A stretch of 64,000 nt of DNA from Methanomicrobium antiquum. GTDB taxonomy: Archaea > Halobacteriota > Methanomicrobia > Methanomicrobiales > Methanomicrobiaceae. The notes under the pieces were generated by a model. The model was not told the DNA's origin, did not search any database, and worked only from the letters and a program-made list of their open reading frames with translations. Shown here piece by piece: positions 59,792-64,000 of the stretch. Each line of letters begins with the position of its first letter. Positions within the stretch are counted from its first letter, which is position 1. The DNA lies in assembly GCF_029633915.1 (NCBI RefSeq), contig NZ_CP091092.1, positions 310,001 through 374,000 on the forward strand, given 5' to 3'. The translations under genes and the position numbers were made by a program.

Positions 59792-62386
59792 ATGTCTCAG
59801 CCAAAGGAAATCCCAAAAACTTATGATCCAATAGAGGTTGAAGAGCGGTGGATGAATACGTGGAAGAAGGAGTCTTATTATTTTGACAGAAGCTCCAAAA
59901 AACCGCAGTTTATAATTGATACCCCGCCGCCTTATCCTACAGGAAATTTCCATATCGGAAATGCGTTTAACTGGTGTTATATTGACTTTATTGCGCGCTA
60001 TAAAAGAATGTGTGGCTTTAATGTCATGTTTCCGCAGGGCTGGGACTGCCATGGTCTTCCAACCGAAGTTAAGGTTGAAGAATTAAACAATATTACCAAA
60101 AACGATGTTCCAAGAGATGAGTTTCGGAAGATGTGCCGTGAACTTACTCTTCAAAACATCGAAAAAATGAGAAAAACCATGTGGCGCTGTGGTTTTTCAA
60201 ACGACTGGTCTAATGAATACATAACAATGATGCCTGAGTATTACAAAAAGACCCAGTTGTCATTTCTTCGGATGTATAAAAAAGGCGATATTTACCAGAG
60301 TGAGCATCCGGTAAATTTCTGTACACGCTGTGAGACTGCGATTGCTTTTGCAGAAGTATCATACGAAGACAGAACTACCAAACTAAATTTCTTTGATTTT
60401 GACGGTGTTGAGATTGCAACATCACGCCCTGAGCTTTTAGCGGCATGTGTTGCGGTTGCAGTTCATCCTGATGACGAGAGATACAAAAACCTCTCAGGAA
60501 AAACCCTGAAGGTCCCACTCTTCGGGCACGATGTAAGAATCATAAAAGATGAGGCTGTTGATCCGTCTTTTGGAAGCGGTGCTGTAATGATCTGTACCTT
60601 TGGTGATAAGCAGGATGTTCACTGGTGGGTAAAGCACAAACTGGATCTTAGATGTGCAATTACACTTACAGGCAAAATGACAGAAATTGCCGGTAAATAC
60701 GCAGGTATGAGTTCAACCGATTGTCGTGCGGCTATTTTGTCTGATATGGAAAATGAGGGCATACTAAAGCGCCAGGAGCCTCTGGAACAGCGTGTTGGTA
60801 CATGCTGGAGATGTAAAACACCAATTGAAATTTTATCAGAGCGCCAGTGGTTTGTAAAAGTTCACAATGACGATATTTTAGAGAATGCAAACAAGATTAA
60901 CTGGACACCTGAGCACATGAAATCACGCCTTGAAAACTGGGCATCCCAGATGGAGTGGGACTGGTGCATCTCAAGGCAGAGAATTTTTGCAACTCCGATT
61001 CCGGTATGGTTCTGCAATAAATGTGGTGAGGTTATTCTTCCGGATGAGTCTTTACTTCCGGTTGACCCGACATCAGATATGCCTGAAAATCCGTGTCCAA
61101 AGTGTGGTTCAACCGAATTTACAGGCGAGAAGGATGTCCTTGATACCTGGATGGATTCATCGATTTCAGTTTTAAACATCACCGGCTGGGACGGCTCAGG
61201 TGTTCCTCCGCTTTTCCCTGCACAGATTCGTCCGCAGGGTCATGATATTATCAGAACATGGGCATTTTATACAATTCTTCGCGCAGGCGCAATCACAGGA
61301 GAAAAACCCTGGGATGAGATTTTGGTCAATGGTATGGTTCTTGGTGATGATGGTTTTAAGATGTCAAAGAGCCGTGGAAATATCATCTCTCCTGAAGAAG
61401 TCATTGCAAAGCACGGTGCTGATGCATTCCGCCAGTGGAGTGCGTCCGGTGCGGCAACAGGCCAGGATATTGTATTTAGCTGGAATGATGTTATTGCGGC
61501 GGCACGTTTCCAGACAAAGATGTGGAATATCTGCCGCTTTGTTTTAATGCAGCTTGAAAAAGGCGAACCTGAGGATGATTCGGCATCTGTTCTCGCAGAC
61601 AGATGGTTGATGGACAAACTTTCATCAACCGAAAAAACAGTTACTGAGTGTATGGATTCATATAACTTTGCAGGTGCAATTCTTAGTATCCGTGAGTTTG
61701 CAAGGGAGATTTTCGCTGACAATTACATTGAACTTGTAAAGGGACGCCTCTACGGTGACGGAACAGGACGCGGCAGTGCTCTTTTTGCCCTTAGAACTTC
61801 AATTGATGCTCTTTGCAGGATGCTTTCTCCGTTTACACCTTACTTTTCAGAAGAATGCTACACAATTCTTACAGGAAAAAGTGTTCACTCAGAATCCTGG
61901 GTTGATTTTGAGTATGAGGATGAGGATGCACGTTTGCAGGGTGAGCTTTTGGTAAAGGTTGTCTCTGAAGTGCGCCGTTATAAACACGATGAGGGGCTTG
62001 CATTAAACGCTTTGCTTGGACATGTTGTTGTATATACTCCGTATGAGATAAATGACGGCGGAGATGCGGCATCGGCGCTTAATGCAAATCTTGAATGGAA
62101 GTGCGAAAAGCCAAAGCTTATCAAATCTGTATCTGATGTAAAGTTCAATTTCGGCATAATCGGTCCTGTATTCAGAAAACAGGCAAATTCTTATATGAAT
62201 GCAATAAGGGCACTCTCTGATGATGAGAAGATAAATCCTCCAAAGACTGTTTTGGTTGACGGTTCAGAGGCAGATGTTTTGGAAAACTCCTATGAGCCTG
62301 TGTTTTCATACAGTGTTGCAGGAGAGACTGTTGATGTTTTAACTATTTCAGACGATGTAATCGTCACAGTCCAGAAAAAGATATAA
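59792..62386 (+). CDS. valS: Valyl-tRNA synthetase
   Basis: This class I synthetase charges tRNA-Val. The HIGH-type motif is [14 protein letters not shown], the KMSKS-type loop is [18 protein letters not shown]. The editing domain has [20 protein letters not shown], and zinc knuckles appear at [23 protein letters not shown] and CPKCGS. A helical anticodon domain ends the 864-residue protein, the usual archaeal length. Confidence 0.97.
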   Translation: MSQPKEIPKTYDPIEVEERWMNTWKKESYYFDRSSKKPQFIIDTPPPYPTGNFHIGNAFNWCYIDFIARYKRMCGFNVMFPQGWDCHGLPTEVKVEELNNITKNDVPRDEFRKMCRELTLQNIEKMRKTMWRCGFSNDWSNEYITMMPEYYKKTQLSFLRMYKKGDIYQSEHPVNFCTRCETAIAFAEVSYEDRTTKLNFFDFDGVEIATSRPELLAACVAVAVHPDDERYKNLSGKTLKVPLFGHDVRIIKDEAVDPSFGSGAVMICTFGDKQDVHWWVKHKLDLRCAITLTGKMTEIAGKYAGMSSTDCRAAILSDMENEGILKRQEPLEQRVGTCWRCKTPIEILSERQWFVKVHNDDILENANKINWTPEHMKSRLENWASQMEWDWCISRQRIFATPIPVWFCNKCGEVILPDESLLPVDPTSDMPENPCPKCGSTEFTGEKDVLDTWMDSSISVLNITGWDGSGVPPLFPAQIRPQGHDIIRTWAFYTILRAGAITGEKPWDEILVNGMVLGDDGFKMSKSRGNIISPEEVIAKHGADAFRQWSASGAATGQDIVFSWNDVIAAARFQTKMWNICRFVLMQLEKGEPEDDSASVLADRWLMDKLSSTEKTVTECMDSYNFAGAILSIREFAREIFADNYIELVKGRLYGDGTGRGSALFALRTSIDALCRMLSPFTPYFSEECYTILTGKSVHSESWVDFEYEDEDARLQGELLVKVVSEVRRYKHDEGLALNALLGHVVVYTPYEINDGGDAASALNANLEWKCEKPKLIKSVSDVKFNFGIIGPVFRKQANSYMNAIRALSDDEKINPPKTVLVDGSEADVLENSYEPVFSYSVAGETVDVLTISDDVIVTVQKKI

Positions 62387-62485
62387 AAATTTCAATTTTT
62401 TTCGTCCGGAATTACTATAGGCGGGTTTTTATAGGAAGGAATAAAGATAAGTGAAACAGCCTTGAGGCTAGCGAGATTAAATAAA

Positions 62486-62626
62486 ATGTCGGCGGCAAGT
62501 AAAAAACAATTGGGAAAGCTAAACAAAGTAAAGAAAGCAAAAGCAGAAGTACTCTCACAGCAGGCTTCAGAGGGTAGTAAGGCGGCAAAAAAGAAATTAA
62601 AGAAGCTTGAGAAAAAGATAAAGTGA
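62486..62626 (+). CDS. Lysine-rich 46-residue protein
   Basis: ATG 62486 opens a 46-codon frame starting MSAASKKQLGKLNKVKKAK and ending KKLKKLEKKIK, with 17 lysines and no aromatic residues or cysteines. It is very basic and probably a helix, fitting nucleic-acid or ribosome binding (inference). A weak GCGAG precedes the start. The biased composition and the clean frame in a gap after valS support a real gene but do not prove it. Confidence 0.55.
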   Translation: MSAASKKQLGKLNKVKKAKAEVLSQQASEGSKAAKKKLKKLEKKIK

Positions 62627-62796
62627 GCTTCTTATTAAATAATTCTACTTTTTTTTTATTACCATTTCCTGAGAGAATTCAAATGAATCAGGATATATTG
62701 GCTAAAATGCCTTTATCATGAAGGCTGGCGGTGAAAGGCGCTGTTTTTAAAATAAATTTTTCCTGAAAAAGTTTAATTTAACCCTTAATTTTTCCC

Positions 62797-62985
62797 TGTG
62801 GCAGGCTATGCGACGCGCCGGCTGTAAAAATAATAATGTCAATCTCAGGCATGTGAGAACGGGCCACTTAACTCTGAAGTAAAGCCGGTGACTGCGCCGT
62901 ATCTGCCTTGCTCATAAATCCGGCGCAGAATAATTTGGGGGATATAAGGAGGGCTGAAATGACCCGGAGTGACGCAGAGCGGGTT
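62797..62985 (+). ncRNA. Candidate structured RNA or riboswitch-like leader
   Basis: A GC-rich stretch stands out from AT-rich surroundings. A TATA-like GTTTAATTTA at 62771-62780 is about 25 bp upstream. Pairings visible: GGCAG (62801) with CTGCC (62903), GCCGGCT with AGCCGGT, TCTCA with TGAGA, ACTT with AAGT, ACCCG with CGGGT. CTGCGCCG (62891) pairs CGGCGCAG (62931), but GCGCCGG (62814) can pair CCGGCGC (62930) instead, so two structures exclude each other. It matches no family I can name. Confidence 0.5.
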
Positions 62986-62994
62986 TCTTCCTGA
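62959..62994 (+). other. Possible 11-residue leader peptide
   Basis: ATG ACC CGG ... TCC TGA encodes MTRSDAERVSS and follows AAGGAGGG with five bases of spacing, the strongest ribosome-binding site in this region. The codons overlap the ACCCG/CGGGT hairpin, so translation would disrupt that structure. Could be chance. Confidence 0.35.
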
Positions 62995-63118
62995 AAGGGA
63001 GTATGGTTATGTAAGAGAAAAATTTCAAGAAAAAAAATGAGAAGAATATCCTCCTGTACTGGTTAAAAAAAACCATTTGATTTCCTGTATTTTACAGTTT
63101 TGCGGGGGGAAAAGACAG

Positions 63119-63157
63119 ATGTGGTCACTTTATGATGAAATTATTCTTAAAATTTAG
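63119..63157 (+). other. Second possible leader peptide (12 residues)
   Basis: ATG 63119 begins MWSLYDEIILKI and stops at TAG. GGGGGGAA lies about ten bases upstream. It sits 110 bp before the transporter gene. With the first peptide it suggests a translated leader, but each is short enough to be accidental. Confidence 0.3.
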
Positions 63158-63265
63158 AAAACAGAGGATTCATATTTAGGGATAAATGTGCGGATAATAT
63201 GATGCATTTTCAGGATAATTTAAAAATATTTATTATTTGGTATAATGATTCTTTATTAATTATTT

Positions 63266-64000
63266 TTGGGGGGAGAAAAGCTAATCGAAAATCTGGGTCT
63301 TTTTCTTCAGTCTGTTGCTGTCTTTTTTCTCCTTGTAATTCTTGTCCAGTTTCTTAAAAGACAGGGTGTTTTTGATGATTCACACCAGAAGATATTCAAC
63401 AGATTTATAACAGAGCTTATACTTCCCGTAACAATATTCTCAACGCTTGCTGTAAGCACAATACACATAGATCATATTATTGCAGCTGTAGTAATGTTTT
63501 TTTCAGCCCTTGTCTGCTGGCTTATAAGCTATATATTCTGCCGGCTACTTGGTTTTTCTGATAAGCTTACCGGTGCTGTTGTTGTAATATCCGGTGTAGG
63601 GTGCACATCCACACTTGCATATCCTCTTATTAGTCAGACCTACGGTATGGACAGCGAAGCAATGTCCTTTGGAATTATGGCAGGTGAGCTTGGAGTTGTT
63701 GTTCCGACAATTACGGTCGGCGTATTGGTGCTGATATATTTTGGCAGCAGCGAAAAGATGAACCGGCATGATCTTGTGCCGGTCATAAAAAATCTTTTAA
63801 AAATGCCTATGTTTATTGCCTTTGTTTTAGGCATTGTCTTCTCACAGGTAAGTTTTTTTTCCGGTATTATGGGTTCATGGTTTGTAGGGACACTGTCGGG
63901 TTATTTTATCAGCGGTCTTGAAATGATGGTTGCAATATCTGTTGGTCTTATGCTCAGGCCGGTTAAACTGCGCCTTATTCTTCCGGTTCTTCTGATGGTT
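63266..64000 (+). CDS. AEC-family transporter (partial, 3' end outside window)
   Basis: The frame LIENLGLFLQSVAVFFLLVILVQFLKRQGVFDDS onward is open to the window end. It matches auxin-efflux-carrier/malonate-type permeases: LPVTIFSTLAV, ISGVGCTSTLAYPLISQTYG, MSFGIMAGELGVVVPTITVG and AISVGLMLRP. No ATG or GTG lies before the conserved start; the first candidate is TTG 63266. GGGGGGAG at 63268-63275 points to initiation just after it, at CTA/ATC, so the true start is unclear. Substrate unknown. Confidence 0.7.
   Translation, partial: MGGEKLIENLGLFLQSVAVFFLLVILVQFLKRQGVFDDSHQKIFNRFITELILPVTIFSTLAVSTIHIDHIIAAVVMFFSALVCWLISYIFCRLLGFSDKLTGAVVVISGVGCTSTLAYPLISQTYGMDSEAMSFGIMAGELGVVVPTITVGVLVLIYFGSSEKMNRHDLVPVIKNLLKMPMFIAFVLGIVFSQVSFFSGIMGSWFVGTLSGYFISGLEMMVAISVGLMLRPVKLRLILPVLLMV

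Noticed and set aside
62797-62985. A cobalamin riboswitch
   Set aside because: Fragments such as GCCACT and ATGACCCGGAGT resemble B12 elements, but the order is wrong and the conserved core GCCACTG with GGGAAG is missing, so I kept only the label 'unknown structured RNA'.

Overview
The window looks like a methanogenic archaeon of the order Methanomicrobiales, possibly a Methanoplanus-like genome. This is inferred from gene content, not from a search. The supporting genes are archaeal ATP-dependent DNA ligase, topoisomerase VI A and B, two-subunit-type GMP synthase, archaeal Thi4, an archaetidylinositol-phosphate-synthase-like enzyme, a PGF-CTERM surface protein, archaeal YchF and ValS, and nitrogenase-like genes. 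Base composition is AT-rich. Intergenic DNA is very AT-rich and full of hairpin repeats and simple-sequence arrays. I saw no rRNA, tRNA or CRISPR.

Layout. 0-8 kb: end of an unknown gene, a PGF-CTERM protein, DNA ligase with an MBL hydrolase, two tiny membrane proteins, a receiver protein, an IS1634 fragment, an orphan ModA-like lipoprotein divergent from hisD. 8-18 kb: a membrane protein, a complex repeat, a TPP-riboswitch-controlled thi4-thiE operon, a beta-propeller protein, two minisatellites, a Yip1 protein, an OB/HD nuclease with a GT2 glycosyltransferase, and a DJ-1 protein. 18-25 kb: a plus-strand housekeeping run (thioesterase, pyrG, GMP synthase B, argD, hisC, AK6-like kinase, CDP-alcohol phosphatidyltransferase, NifX-like/zinc-ribbon protein). 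25-28 kb: a minus-strand NifH/NifD/NifK-like operon that keeps P-cluster-type cysteines but does not look like the F430 enzyme CfbCD.

28-45.5 kb is a surface-glycan locus: ABC exporter, GDP-mannose dehydratase, GDP-fucose synthase-like and UDP-glucuronate decarboxylase enzymes, two methyltransferases, five glycosyltransferases and a frameshifted FkbM methyltransferase. It has been hit repeatedly by mobile DNA: a degraded IS1634 copy, an intact IS481-like element nested in a MITE, and a full IS1634 copy. A hicBA toxin-antitoxin pair then sits between two 59-bp copies of the 3' end of top6A. 46-62 kb: top6A-top6B-hisS, larB-nadM, a coiled-coil protein, YchF, a pyruvate-kinase C-domain protein, membrane proteins, an empty copy of the MITE and valS. 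The last kilobase holds a 46-residue lysine-rich protein, a strongly structured leader with two tiny SD-led reading frames, and the start of an AEC-family transporter.

The observations most worth following are the nitrogenase-like operon, the hicBA cassette bounded by a duplicated gene end, the multi-hairpin repeat family, the structured leader near 62.8-63.2 kb, and the riboswitch with a hairpin over the thi4 ribosome-binding site.
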